Positions 1 to 9,116 of a stretch of 64,000 bases of DNA are shown here, in pieces. The stretch is from Phycisphaeraceae bacterium. Lineage in GTDB: Bacteria > Planctomycetota > Phycisphaerae > Phycisphaerales > UBA1924. Under the pieces are notes generated by a model. That model saw nothing but the letters and a program-made list of their open reading frames with translations. It did no database searches and was not told the DNA's origin. The stretch spans positions 1-64,000 of the forward strand of contig JAHBXL010000010.1 of the NCBI GenBank assembly GCA_019636495.1, read 5' to 3'. Made by a program: the position numbers and the translations under genes. Each line of letters begins with the position of its first letter. Position 1 is the stretch's first letter.

Positions 1-246
1 TAGCGCCGACTCGTCGTAGGTGATGCGGAGGTTCAACTTCTGCGAGGCGAGGTCGACGAGGCGGGAGAGTTCGATCTGGCCGGAGGGGAGGTGGGCGGTT
101 GCGCCTGGGTCGGGCACCTCCGTGGCCGAGGGCGTGCTCTCTTCACTGGGGGGGGTGGGGGGGGTGGGGGGCGGGGTGGCCTGTGCTGCGGGGGCCAGCA
201 GCAGCGCGGCGCAGGCGATGGGAGCGAGCATCGCTGGTGTGCGCAC
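1..246 (-). CDS. Secretin-like protein (GspD/PilQ type), N-terminal part, runs off the left edge
   Basis: The first 82 codons of a minus-strand gene are present and the rest lies outside the window. A GTG at 246 or an ATG at 231 opens a hydrophobic signal peptide (MLAPIACAALLLAPAAQA), then a proline-rich stretch, then LSRLVDLASQKLNLRITYDE. That last segment resembles the N0/N1 entry of secretin-family outer-membrane channels, where short periplasmic domains precede the pore. The gene lies 62 bases downstream of a membrane-anchored protein on the same strand, so the two are probably cotranscribed. It could supply the secretin missing from the pseudopilin operon at 23.7-33.9 kb; that link is inference. 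The family call rests on a short segment. Confidence 0.55.
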   Translation of the reverse strand, partial: MRTPAMLAPIACAALLLAPAAQATPPPTPPTPPSEESTPSATEVPDPGATAHLPSGQIELSRLVDLASQKLNLRITYDESAL

Positions 247-308
247 ATCAAGGCTCCTGGTTGTACGACCGCGGCGGCTCGGACGGGTCGGGAACACCAC
301 TCACACGG

Positions 309-1070
309 TCAATCCGCAAGCGTGGCCGTCTCCCAGGCCTGGCTGACGGCGGGGAGGTTGCCGAGGTTGACCAGGGCTTGGGCGACGGCGGAGGCCTGCT
401 GAGCCTGGGCGACGGTCTGCTGGGCCTGTTCGCTGGGAGTGGTCCCGAGCTGCTCGGCGACGCGGATGTTGTCGAGCGCATCGCGGAGGGCGACCCAGGC
501 GGCCTCTTCGCGGTTGACGGCCAGGTACTGCGTCGGCAGCTTCCATCCGCTGTTGGCGTGGATGGTGCGGAGAACGGTGGGGGCGGTGGGAGCGGTCTGT
601 CCCGACTCGGCGACGGCGGCGTTGAACAGGCCGTCCCAGTACGCCTGCCGAGCGGCCAGGGCGGTGGTGATGGCGCTTCGGGCCTGGGCGAGCCGGCCCG
701 CGGGGTTCTCGACCCCGCCCTGCCGCACCGCCCGCTGCAGGTCGGCCAGGGCGCGGTTGGCGACCTGCACGTTGAAGTGCGCATCCCGCAGCGGCTGGAT
801 GCGTGGGGCCAGGTGGGCCCGGGCGGCGTCGACCAGGGCCTCGACCTGCTCGGGCGAGAGGCCCGCGGTCGCGAGCGGTTCGGCGGTAAGCCCGGCGCTG
901 ATGAGGGCGGCGCGGAGTTCCATGTTGGTCAGGGGATCGTCAGAGCGCGGCCCGCGGATGGCGGTGGCGGCGATGAGTGCCCCCAGGCCGATGACCAGCG
1001 CGAGGAGCAGGCCGTTGAAGGCCAGTCCCAGGGGGGATCGGTGGGCCAGACGCTTGATGATCTCGGGCAT
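309..1070 (-). CDS. Membrane-anchored hypothetical protein, 253 aa
   Basis: The start MPEIIKRL is chosen because it directly precedes a clear membrane segment (LAFNGLLLALVIGLGALIAA, about residues 14-34); the open frame extends about 90 codons further upstream with low-quality sequence through the palindromic intergenic region. The remainder is a predicted alpha-helical, alanine- and glutamine-rich extracytoplasmic domain with many short repeats of the ALADLQRAV or AQAQQASAVAQA type. I do not recognise the family. It reads into the secretin-like gene at the left edge, so it may be an accessory or pilot-like factor of that system, which is inference from position only. Confidence 0.6.
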   Translation of the reverse strand: MPEIIKRLAHRSPLGLAFNGLLLALVIGLGALIAATAIRGPRSDDPLTNMELRAALISAGLTAEPLATAGLSPEQVEALVDAARAHLAPRIQPLRDAHFNVQVANRALADLQRAVRQGGVENPAGRLAQARSAITTALAARQAYWDGLFNAAVAESGQTAPTAPTVLRTIHANSGWKLPTQYLAVNREEAAWVALRDALDNIRVAEQLGTTPSEQAQQTVAQAQQASAVAQALVNLGNLPAVSQAWETATLAD

Positions 1071-1204
1071 GGTCGTTCTCCCAGTCCGCCCGGGGCCTTC
1101 CTCCTCACACGCCCGCGGAGCCTCGAAGAGGTTGCGTGTGTGCGGGAGGAAGAGTGGGGCGGTCCGTTGGAGTAGAACACGCGGCGGTGTGCGTGTCGAG
1201 GGGT

Positions 1205-1247
1205 CGTGCGCGATATCGCACATCCCGGATATGCGATATCGCGCACG
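1205..1247. promoter_or_regulatory. 43-bp near-perfect palindrome between divergent genes
   Basis: The arms at 1205-1220 and 1232-1247 are exact reverse complements (16 bp). The 11-base centre is itself palindromic except for one mismatched pair (1221/1231). The core of each arm is GCGATATCGC. It lies about 135 bp upstream of the membrane protein start at 1070 and about 100 bp upstream of the RHS start at 1349, which suits an operator serving both promoters, or a cruciform/hairpin. No T-tract follows, so it does not look like an intrinsic terminator. Related motifs (CGGATATGCG then GATATCGCG) recur at 12636-12667. Confidence 0.6.
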
Positions 1248-1348
1248 GGCACTTGCGGCCCCCACATTGGCGCGGTAATCCATGATCAGCGACAGGCCGT
1301 TGCCGGGGTTCTTATGTCCCGGCGGGGCCGCGTCCCTGGAGGCCACGC

Positions 1349-4300
1349 ATGTTCACCCCCCAGTCCATGAGCCGTCCCTTGTCCGGCATGTTCGTGTCCG
1401 CGCTGGTGCTCGCGGCCCTTGCGGGAGTGCCCATGCGGGCTTCCGGCCAACAGGTGCTGGAGATCTACGGGGATTCGGTGGACTCCTACCGGGCCTCGGC
1501 CGCCTCGGGCGGCCAGGACATCCGCCCCATGCTGCAGCAGCGGGGCGTCGGGGTGGATGGCTCGATGCGGGCCGGCTCGACCTTCGGCTGGGCGCTGGCG
1601 GGGAACCCGTCTGACCCGGGCGGGAGCGTGGGTCAGACGCGTCTGGGTGATGTGCACCTGGCGACGGGGACGTTCGCGCCCTTCGAGGTCGATCTGGCGC
1701 TCCCGGCCCCGGGCATGGCCCGGTGGGTGGTGGGCCGCAGCTACAGCCACACGCAGAAGAGCACGGCTCCCGCGCACCGGAACTCCAACGGCCCGCAGGG
1801 GTACAACTGGTTCCAGACCAGCCAGCCGGAGATCGTGTTCCACGACGACCCGTTCGGCGCGGCCAACGACCTGGTGTACATCGTGTACGGGGCGGAGCGG
1901 TTCGTCGAGTTCAAGCGCGTCGGCAGCAGCAGCGACGAGTTCAAGGCCATGAACGGGGCAGCGGGCGTGGTGCAGCACGTCCCGGGGAGCCCGGATGTGT
2001 ACATCTACACCGACCAGCACGGCGTGCGGACGTACTTCTTCGGCGGCAACACCGGCTCGGGCCGCGCCGACTACCAGGTGTGGAAGATCGTCGACCCGGC
2101 GGGGAACGCGGCGTACGTGGGCGATGCGGGCAGCGCTTCGACCGCGGCGAGCAGCGGGTACAACACCGACAAGACCATCGCCGTCGCGTACGACGGGCAC
2201 ACCGCCAGTGATGGCCGGCGCTACACCTACGGCTACTCGAGCATCGGCGGGCGCAACCGGCTGGTGAGCGTGGTGGCGGAGGTCAAGACCGGGGGCACGT
2301 GGGCCTCGCCCTCGGGCGTGAGCGAGGTGGGGCGGGTCGAGTATGGGTACTACACCAGCAACGAGTCGGGCAAGGGCAAGACCGGGGACCTCAAGACGGT
2401 GACCCTCACCACGCCCCTGAGCGATTCGGGGGTGTCGAGCGTGAAGACCAAGTACTACCGCTACTACGACGACACGTGGGACGACAGCGACGGCCGCCGC
2501 GGCACGCCGCACTTGATCAAGATGGTGGTGGGGTACGAGGGGTGCCGCAACTTCGACTGGACCGGGGACATCACCTTCGACGGCGACTACCTGACCGAGA
2601 CGGATGCGAACCTCAAGCCCTACGCCGAGGCGTACCTCGAGTACGTGTCCAACACCGACGACCGGGTGGCCTCGGTCTTCATGAACGGCCAGTGCGGGTG
2701 CGGGGGTGGCGGGGGCGCGGGCGCGCACACGCTGTCGTACACGGCATCGGGCGGCATCTTTGGCGTCCAGTCGTACGACACCCAGTGGCATCGGCGCGTG
2801 ACGGTCGAGCAGCCCGATGGGACGTTCGCCACGCAGTACTTCGATGAGTGCGGGCAGGCGCTGTCGCGGGTGGTGACCGATGGCCCGCTGGGGAGCCACA
2901 CCGACTGGTGGGCGACCCAGGTGGTTCGCGATGACTCGGGACTGGTCACCTCTGTGCGGACGCCCGCGAACATCACCGCGTACGACCACTCGACCAACGC
3001 CTTCACCGCGGCGGGCGGCGCGGGCCTGGTGCAGCGCTATCTCCGCGAGACCAGCGGGGACCTCACCGGGTTCGTGTTAGGATCCGGGTTCTCAGAGGGG
3101 ACCAGCCCGACGGACTTTACGTTGGTGTCGTGGATGGTGTACAACACCAGTGTGCTGGTCATTGGAGATTCGGGCGTGGTGCGTCCGCTTGTAAAGGAGC
3201 GCTGGGCGTACCACATCGGCACAGACAGTGACGATCCCGGTGTGGATGACACGTACTACGACGTCACCAAGATGGAATACGAGTGGTGGGAAGAAGTCGA
3301 CGACGAGGACGTGCTCTTCATCACGCTCAAGAGCGTGACCATGACAGCGCCGGCGGTGGACACCGCCAAGAACGGGTCTGGGGTTGCGAACGCGACCGTG
3401 CGGTACCTGCGTCCCGATGGGACGACCTACATGAGCCAGTCGGCCGAAGGGTACAGGAACTACACACGCTTCGAGAACGGCCAGTTGGTGCTGAGCATCA
3501 CCGACTGCCAGACGGATTACGCCGGCGACTTCACCGGCGACTTCGATCCTTTGGACGACTTTGACATCCCAGAAACTTCCGAGGGTGTCCGGCTGATCAC
3601 CGAGTACACCTACGACGCCCAGGGCCGAAGGGACATCGTGACGATGCCCGATGGGCACAAGGCCAAGACGTATTACTCGAGGATCGGCGACCGGCGGCTG
3701 GCGACGCTCTCGTTCCCGCCGTACAGCAGCTCGGCGAGCATCTGGTACGGGCCGGTGGGGTACTCGGTGGCCAACCACGCCGGGAGAACAGAGCTGTCGT
3801 GCACGCTGGGGATCAGCTCCAGCGGCTGGGATACCCTGGCGACATCCTACGACCAGACCTACTGGATCGCCGAGGGCACGTCGCATCCGCTCGATGCGTT
3901 GCACGCCGACTTGCAGGGCTCGAGCCGCGCCTTTGTCGTGAACCTCTCCACCACCCTCCACGACAAGCCGGGCCTGCGCGTCGAGGAAGCCCGCAGTTAC
4001 TTCGAGGTTCCGACCTCGGCCTACGGGTCTTCGGGCACCAACTTCGATGCCACGACCTTCGCCTACGACGACATGGGCCGGCGCATCCGCACCAAGGTGG
4101 CCGATGGCACCATCACGCGCTCGGCGTACGACGTCTTGGGCCGGGCCTGGCAGAGCTTCGTCGGCACCAACGACAACGGCGATGCGGGCGGCGACACCTC
4201 CGGCACCAACAACATGGTCAAGGTCAGCGAGACGGAGTTCGACGGCGGCAACGATGGCGGCAACAGCCTCGTCACCGCGCGGACGCTGTTCGTGGAGGAC

Positions 4301-7300
4301 TCCACGACGGGCCAGCGCGTCACCACCTTCCAGCACGATGTCCGCGGCCGGACGATCGTGACCGAGAACCCGGTGGCCCCGCACGTGCTGGTCAAGTACG
4401 ACAACCTGGGCCGGATGCTCGCCAGCGCAACCTATTCGAGCCCCAGCGGACTTGATCCCACCGACGACCCGACGGGCCTGACGACCAACCGCCTGGGCCT
4501 GTCGCAGACGTTCTACGACGAGGCGGGCCGGGTGTGGAAGACCCAGCGGCACAAGATCAGTGCGGGATCAGACGCTGACCATCTCGCGACGCTGACCTGG
4601 TACGACAAGTCGGGCCGCGTGATCAAGGTGCTCGGGGAGGGCGTGCACACCAAGACCATGTACGACCGGCTCGGCCGCGCCACGCGGCGGTTCACGCTGG
4701 CGTTCGACGACGATGCCGACTATGACGACGTCTTCAACCCTGGGACACTCCAGACCGATCTCGACGGCGACATCGTATTGGTCGAGGACCAGACCCTCTT
4801 CGAGGACACCACCGGTCGCGCGTTGATGCACGTGCGGATCGTCCGGCACCACGACGACCCCAAGGCCGGCACGGCCGGCCCGCTCGATGCCGACAACGAC
4901 CTGTCGCTGGTCGATGTCAGCGAGATCGAGGGCCGCTTCCAGATCACCTGCATGGTCTACGACGGCCTCGACCGCGTCACCCACACCGTCATGGTGGGGA
5001 CCAACGGGGGCTCGACCTTCAACTACCCCGGCGACCTGAGCACCACGCCCTCGGCGACCAACCTCGTCACCCAGACGATCTACAACGACAGCGGCACGGT
5101 GCTGGCCACCATCGACCCGCGCACAAAGCAGACGCGCTTCGAGTACGACGATGCGGGCCGGCGCATCGCCGTCATCGCCAACTGGACGGGCGCGACGCCA
5201 CCATTGGGCACGACCAACCGCGATGAGGACATCTACACGCGCTTCGTCTATCAGAACGGCCACCAGATCAAGATGTGGGTCGACCTCGATGGGGACAACG
5301 CCGTCGACACCGATGACCAGGTGACCGAGTACGTCTATGGCGTCGGCAAGGGCGCCTCGTTCCCCGATTCCAAGATCGCCCACGGCGGGCTCTTGGCGCG
5401 GGTGATCTACCCTCCGCAGTACACCAGTGGCGGCGGCCAGCCCGCCACGGACCGGGACGTGTGGTTCGCGTACAACGCCCAGGGCCAGGAGGTCTGGCGT
5501 CAGGACCAGACGGAACTGGAGATCCAGCAGGATTACGATGTCGGCGGCAGGCTGACGCACCGCCGCGTGATCGCGATGGACACGGCGGGTGACCTCGACA
5601 CCACCGTCCGCCGGATCAGTTACGAGTACACCCCGCGCGGCCAGACCGAGACGGTCACGCAGTGGGACGACGAGGCCCCGGGCAGCGGCGATGAGCTCGA
5701 CCAGGTGAAGTACACCTTCGATGACTGGGGGAACATGACCAACATCGAGCAGGACCACAACGGCGTGGTCGGAGGCTCGGGGAGCGTCGATGACTACGAG
5801 GTGCGGTGGACGTACGATGTGACTGCGCATGGAGCGTCCCGGAACATGGTCCGGCGCACCTCGCAGGAACTGGTCTACGCCTCGACCAGCAAGAACGGGC
5901 ACGTGTTCGACTACAGCGACCCCGATGGCATCGGCGATCTGGTGAGCCGCGTGTATACGCTGGAGATCGCATCCACGCCGATCGCGCTCTACACGTACAT
6001 GGGGGATGGCACCGTGGCGCTGAGCAAGTTGATGGCCCCGGGCATCGGGACCGGGATCGACTCGTTCGCATCGTCCCGCACCTACCCGCATATCGACCGG
6101 TTCAACCGGCCCACCAGGAGCACGTGGGTGAACACGGGCGGCAGCGGCGGCGCGTTCTACGAGGTTGACATCGCGTACGACGAGTCCTCGAACATCACCC
6201 GGGTGATTGACAACATCCAGATCGACCCGGGCGCGGGGGGCTCCGGCGCAGGCACCCACGCCTTCGACGCGGCGTACACCATCGACGGCCTGAACCGCGT
6301 GGCCCGAGTCCACGAGGGCAAGTGGGACACGTCCAGCATCACCACCCAATACAGGGATGAGCAGTGGACCTTGACCCAGACCGGCAACTGGTCGAGCAAC
6401 GCTCTGGACCTCGACGGCGACGGGTTCTTCACCGGAACAGGCGAGCACAACGACACCCGCACGCACGCGCCGGTGAACGAGATTCTGAGCCGCAACACCG
6501 ATTCGGCTGGCGGGGTCGAGTTCACGCTGGCCTACAACCTCCGCGGCGACCTGGAGGATGAAGGGGGCACCGGGGGGTACAAGTACGTGTGGGACGCCTT
6601 CGGGCGGCTGGTGGAGGTCCGCAAGCAGAACAGCGACCTTGTGGCCGCGTATCGGTACAACGGGCTGAACCAGCGCATCACCTGGCACTACGATGCCGAT
6701 GAGGATGCGGACGTGGATGGGAGCGACCCGGTGTACCACTTCTGCTACGACGACAAGTGGCGGATCGTGGGCACCTGGAGGGGAACAGACACCGACCCGA
6801 AGGAACTGTTCATCTACCACGCGGCGGGGGTTGCGGGGATGGGCGGCAGCAGTTACATTGACAGCGTGGTGCTGCGCGATAGAGACAACTCCGCCAAGTG
6901 GTCGCAGGCCGCCGATGGCACGCTGGAGACGCGGCACTACTACGCGCAGAACTGGCGAGCCGATGTGTCGGCGATCTTCGACAACTCGGGCGCGGTGATG
7001 GAGTGGCAGAAGTATTCGGCCTACGGCGTGCCGTTCCTGCTGACGCCGGGTGACCATGGCAAAGATGGCGGCATCTCCGCGGCGGACCAGACCGCCTTCA
7101 ACGCGGATTACGCCGCGAACCACGCGCGGGCCGACCTCAACCGCGATGGCGCGTGGACGACGGCCGATCAGACGCTGTTCACGGCCAGTTACAACGCCGC
7201 GGCGGTGGGCGGGAGGTGGAAACTGTCGGCCCACGTCGCCAACCGCAAGGGCTACGCCGGCTACGAGCACGAGGGATTCGGCAACGACCTCGCCGCGCCC

Positions 7301-8023
7301 GAACTCGCGCACGTGCGGCACAGGGTCCTGCACTTCGGGCTGGGGAGGTGGACACGCAGGGACCCGCTGGGGTATGTGGATGGGATGAACTCATATGCAT
7401 TCGCCATTAGCTCCCCGACTAACAACCGAGACCCACAAGGATTGCTCGCCGTAGCAACAGGTGCGATTGAATGCGATTCAGAGGTTTGCTCCGACAAATG
7501 CAACCGCAATCCAGACTCAAATGGGCACACTCTATGCCGAGACGGACAGCCATGCATTTGCGTATGTTCGGATGCTATTTCTAGACGGTACCCAGATTTT
7601 GGAGACCTCATACTTGCATGTGTTCGTGAACATGAAGAATGGCATTTTAGAACTGCAAAATGCGTTTTCATTGGAATCTGGATGGTATGTCACCCAGAAG
7701 GCACGCTTTGCTCAGAGTGCGACGCTTATACGGTCGAAGAGAGGTGTTTGGAAGAAACATTCGCTGCGTGCCTCCATCTCGCGTGGAAGGAAGGGCGAGG
7801 AGAGTGCTTGCTTGAGGTGGGTTTGCGATTGACGCGCGCTAGGCGGAATAGGGATTTGTTCTGTCAAGGGTGCTGGGGCCTCCCCGGGCTATCCCAGCAT
7901 CTATTTGATGGGGGATACTGCACGGATGACACCCTTCCGCCGCCGGGACATACTCCTCGTCCAATGCCGGACTCTGGAACAAATCCTTATCCTGTGTGGC
8001 CGCCGGACATAAAGAGTCCGTAA
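1349..8023 (+). CDS. Secreted RHS/YD-repeat protein with zincin-like C-terminal tip, 2224 aa
   Basis: A GGAGG lies 6 bases before the ATG at 1349, and a signal peptide follows (hydrophobic stretch FVSALVLAALAG). The body holds many YD repeats such as YDDMGRRIRTKVADGT, YDDAGRRIAVIANW and YNGLNQRITWHYDADE, which in this family form a shell around the C-terminal cargo. Near residues 1900-1950 is an EF-hand-like insert (ADLNRDGAWTTADQT). The conserved core ends LGRWTRRDPLGYVDGMNSYA ... DPQG. The last 190 or so residues are a cysteine-rich variable tip with HEEWH at 2095-2099 and SECDAY at about 2122-2127, the HExxH plus ExxAY layout of zincin metallopeptidase-like toxin tips. Base composition turns visibly AT-richer from about 7385 onwards, where the tip begins, as expected for a swapped tip. 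The toxin role is inferred. Confidence 0.9.
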   Translation: MFTPQSMSRPLSGMFVSALVLAALAGVPMRASGQQVLEIYGDSVDSYRASAASGGQDIRPMLQQRGVGVDGSMRAGSTFGWALAGNPSDPGGSVGQTRLGDVHLATGTFAPFEVDLALPAPGMARWVVGRSYSHTQKSTAPAHRNSNGPQGYNWFQTSQPEIVFHDDPFGAANDLVYIVYGAERFVEFKRVGSSSDEFKAMNGAAGVVQHVPGSPDVYIYTDQHGVRTYFFGGNTGSGRADYQVWKIVDPAGNAAYVGDAGSASTAASSGYNTDKTIAVAYDGHTASDGRRYTYGYSSIGGRNRLVSVVAEVKTGGTWASPSGVSEVGRVEYGYYTSNESGKGKTGDLKTVTLTTPLSDSGVSSVKTKYYRYYDDTWDDSDGRRGTPHLIKMVVGYEGCRNFDWTGDITFDGDYLTETDANLKPYAEAYLEYVSNTDDRVASVFMNGQCGCGGGGGAGAHTLSYTASGGIFGVQSYDTQWHRRVTVEQPDGTFATQYFDECGQALSRVVTDGPLGSHTDWWATQVVRDDSGLVTSVRTPANITAYDHSTNAFTAAGGAGLVQRYLRETSGDLTGFVLGSGFSEGTSPTDFTLVSWMVYNTSVLVIGDSGVVRPLVKERWAYHIGTDSDDPGVDDTYYDVTKMEYEWWEEVDDEDVLFITLKSVTMTAPAVDTAKNGSGVANATVRYLRPDGTTYMSQSAEGYRNYTRFENGQLVLSITDCQTDYAGDFTGDFDPLDDFDIPETSEGVRLITEYTYDAQGRRDIVTMPDGHKAKTYYSRIGDRRLATLSFPPYSSSASIWYGPVGYSVANHAGRTELSCTLGISSSGWDTLATSYDQTYWIAEGTSHPLDALHADLQGSSRAFVVNLSTTLHDKPGLRVEEARSYFEVPTSAYGSSGTNFDATTFAYDDMGRRIRTKVADGTITRSAYDVLGRAWQSFVGTNDNGDAGGDTSGTNNMVKVSETEFDGGNDGGNSLVTARTLFVEDSTTGQRVTTFQHDVRGRTIVTENPVAPHVLVKYDNLGRMLASATYSSPSGLDPTDDPTGLTTNRLGLSQTFYDEAGRVWKTQRHKISAGSDADHLATLTWYDKSGRVIKVLGEGVHTKTMYDRLGRATRRFTLAFDDDADYDDVFNPGTLQTDLDGDIVLVEDQTLFEDTTGRALMHVRIVRHHDDPKAGTAGPLDADNDLSLVDVSEIEGRFQITCMVYDGLDRVTHTVMVGTNGGSTFNYPGDLSTTPSATNLVTQTIYNDSGTVLATIDPRTKQTRFEYDDAGRRIAVIANWTGATPPLGTTNRDEDIYTRFVYQNGHQIKMWVDLDGDNAVDTDDQVTEYVYGVGKGASFPDSKIAHGGLLARVIYPPQYTSGGGQPATDRDVWFAYNAQGQEVWRQDQTELEIQQDYDVGGRLTHRRVIAMDTAGDLDTTVRRISYEYTPRGQTETVTQWDDEAPGSGDELDQVKYTFDDWGNMTNIEQDHNGVVGGSGSVDDYEVRWTYDVTAHGASRNMVRRTSQELVYASTSKNGHVFDYSDPDGIGDLVSRVYTLEIASTPIALYTYMGDGTVALSKLMAPGIGTGIDSFASSRTYPHIDRFNRPTRSTWVNTGGSGGAFYEVDIAYDESSNITRVIDNIQIDPGAGGSGAGTHAFDAAYTIDGLNRVARVHEGKWDTSSITTQYRDEQWTLTQTGNWSSNALDLDGDGFFTGTGEHNDTRTHAPVNEILSRNTDSAGGVEFTLAYNLRGDLEDEGGTGGYKYVWDAFGRLVEVRKQNSDLVAAYRYNGLNQRITWHYDADEDADVDGSDPVYHFCYDDKWRIVGTWRGTDTDPKELFIYHAAGVAGMGGSSYIDSVVLRDRDNSAKWSQAADGTLETRHYYAQNWRADVSAIFDNSGAVMEWQKYSAYGVPFLLTPGDHGKDGGISAADQTAFNADYAANHARADLNRDGAWTTADQTLFTASYNAAAVGGRWKLSAHVANRKGYAGYEHEGFGNDLAAPELAHVRHRVLHFGLGRWTRRDPLGYVDGMNSYAFAISSPTNNRDPQGLLAVATGAIECDSEVCSDKCNRNPDSNGHTLCRDGQPCICVCSDAISRRYPDFGDLILACVREHEEWHFRTAKCVFIGIWMVCHPEGTLCSECDAYTVEERCLEETFAACLHLAWKEGRGECLLEVGLRLTRARRNRDLFCQGCWGLPGLSQHLFDGGYCTDDTLPPPGHTPRPMPDSGTNPYPVWPPDIKSP

Positions 8024-8097
8024 ACTCAGATTCGAATCATGCGATCATATTCAACGTCGAAGAAGTACTCTGACTGCATAAAGTGAAATGATGCGGC

Positions 8098-8832
8098 ATG
8101 AGAGATTATTGCACCTTTGATAAGCTGTTTCGACGTCGTGCCGCAGTATGGATTCGATGCGCGTTGTTACTTGGAATGTTATTTATACTCGGAGTTATCA
8201 TAGAAGTATTGATTATCACGATCATTCTTGCTGGTTCGCCATCGATTTCGGCAGACGCTTCCGCTCCAATTTGCGTCGACCCCCGTACCGGATTTGCATG
8301 GATGAAGGCGAACAACAGGGTTGGAAGTGAAGCCCATTTTATCTGGTGTGCGTCTCCCGAGGTCGTGTTTCCGTCAGCAGAGTCCGCGGGCTTTAACAGC
8401 AAGCATCTACCGGCTTGGTCGTGCGTGCATAACCGAAAATCATCACATGATGTTATTGCGATTCGCGAGCGCGGGATTGGCTGGCCATTCGTCTCCCTTC
8501 GATGGTCGCAGATTCGGCTGAATCGCAGCGGTGCATGGATTGCCGCAGAGGGAATCGGTCATTCTGATGTAATGCCAGGCAGCATGTTTCCGAATGCTTG
8601 GGCAGTCCCATTACGAGTGCTTCCGGTTGAATTCGTGTACAATATCAGCATATTTGCAGGAGTTGTTGGTATTGTAATCATAATTTATAAATATATTAGA
8701 TATTTGCGAAGAGATCATAGTAGTTGTATCGCATGTGGATATAGTCTGATTGGATTGCGCCAGGTCCGGTGCCCTGAATGCGGTAAAATGAATGCGGAGG
8801 ATGGCATAGCCGATGAACCTCCCTTGCCTTGA
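8098..8832 (+). CDS. Membrane protein with C-terminal zinc ribbon, candidate RHS-tip partner, 244 aa
   Basis: This protein has a strong N-terminal membrane segment (about residues 18-43), an extracytoplasmic domain of about 130 residues, a second membrane segment (VYNISIFAGVVGIVIIIYKY, about 180-200) and a cytoplasmic zinc ribbon with Cys210, 213, 225 and 228 (CIACGYSL ... CPECG). It begins 74 bases after the RHS gene on the same strand, and both it and the spacer share the AT-rich composition of the RHS tip. That suggests the two arrived together. In RHS systems the gene directly after the tip normally encodes immunity, and a two-pass membrane protein facing a periplasmic metallopeptidase would fit. 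A similar TM/zinc-ribbon protein sits beside an RHS fragment at 19375-19995. The zinc ribbon tail alone is common in planctomycetes, so the immunity role is a hypothesis. Confidence 0.8.
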   Translation: MRDYCTFDKLFRRRAAVWIRCALLLGMLFILGVIIEVLIITIILAGSPSISADASAPICVDPRTGFAWMKANNRVGSEAHFIWCASPEVVFPSAESAGFNSKHLPAWSCVHNRKSSHDVIAIRERGIGWPFVSLRWSQIRLNRSGAWIAAEGIGHSDVMPGSMFPNAWAVPLRVLPVEFVYNISIFAGVVGIVIIIYKYIRYLRRDHSSCIACGYSLIGLRQVRCPECGKMNAEDGIADEPPLP

Positions 8833-9022
8833 TGTGGCACAGGTCCCGCGCTTCCTGGGGCTTGTGCGCTCGCATGGAGCATTTGCGGCGGCCTCAAATG
8901 CCGCCCCGGCTTTCGGAGTTACGCGGCGGCGATCATCGACATTCTGCGCGTCTCTTGCTCGCGGTGTTTGTGCCTCTGGGGGTTGCATAGGGGCGAGGGT
9001 GCTCGATGGTAGCGTGTGTCAA

Positions 9023-9060
9023 GTTGCGCACATTGCCAAAGAGGTTCTCCGCAGGAAGGT
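9023..9060 (+). repeat. Left terminal inverted repeat of the IS256 element
   Basis: This 38-base end begins GTTGCGCACATTG and ends GGAAGGT. It matches the reverse complement of 10452-10491 with a few substitutions and a 2-base gap. It is the transposase-downstream end. Confidence 0.75.
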
Positions 9061-9064
9061 CCAG

Positions 9065-9109
9065 CCCGCTGCTGAGGCTGAGCCCGTAGGGCGAAGGCTC
9101 AGCAGCGGG
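9065..9109 (-). terminator. Hairpin inside the IS after the transposase
   Basis: Exact 12-bp arms (CCCGCTGCTGAG at 9065-9076 and its complement at 9098-9109) enclose a smaller GCCC-GTA-GGGC hairpin. It lies between the transposase stop (9117) and the left terminal repeat. It could end transposase transcription or block read-in from the flank. There is no T-tract, so a rho-independent terminator is not proven. Confidence 0.5.
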
Positions 9110-9116
9110 TCGCGGC

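Noticed and set aside
99..1175. Open frame of 358 codons on the plus strand
   Set aside because: It lies opposite the 253-residue membrane protein and secretin-like gene and is a high-GC shadow with glycine-rich nonsense.
4568..7333. 921-codon open frame opposite the RHS gene, and similar long minus-strand frames at 1286-2989 and 3092-4552
   Set aside because: They are antisense to the RHS gene, rich in Val/Arg/His as expected from reverse reading of high-GC codons, and lack any domain or start signal.
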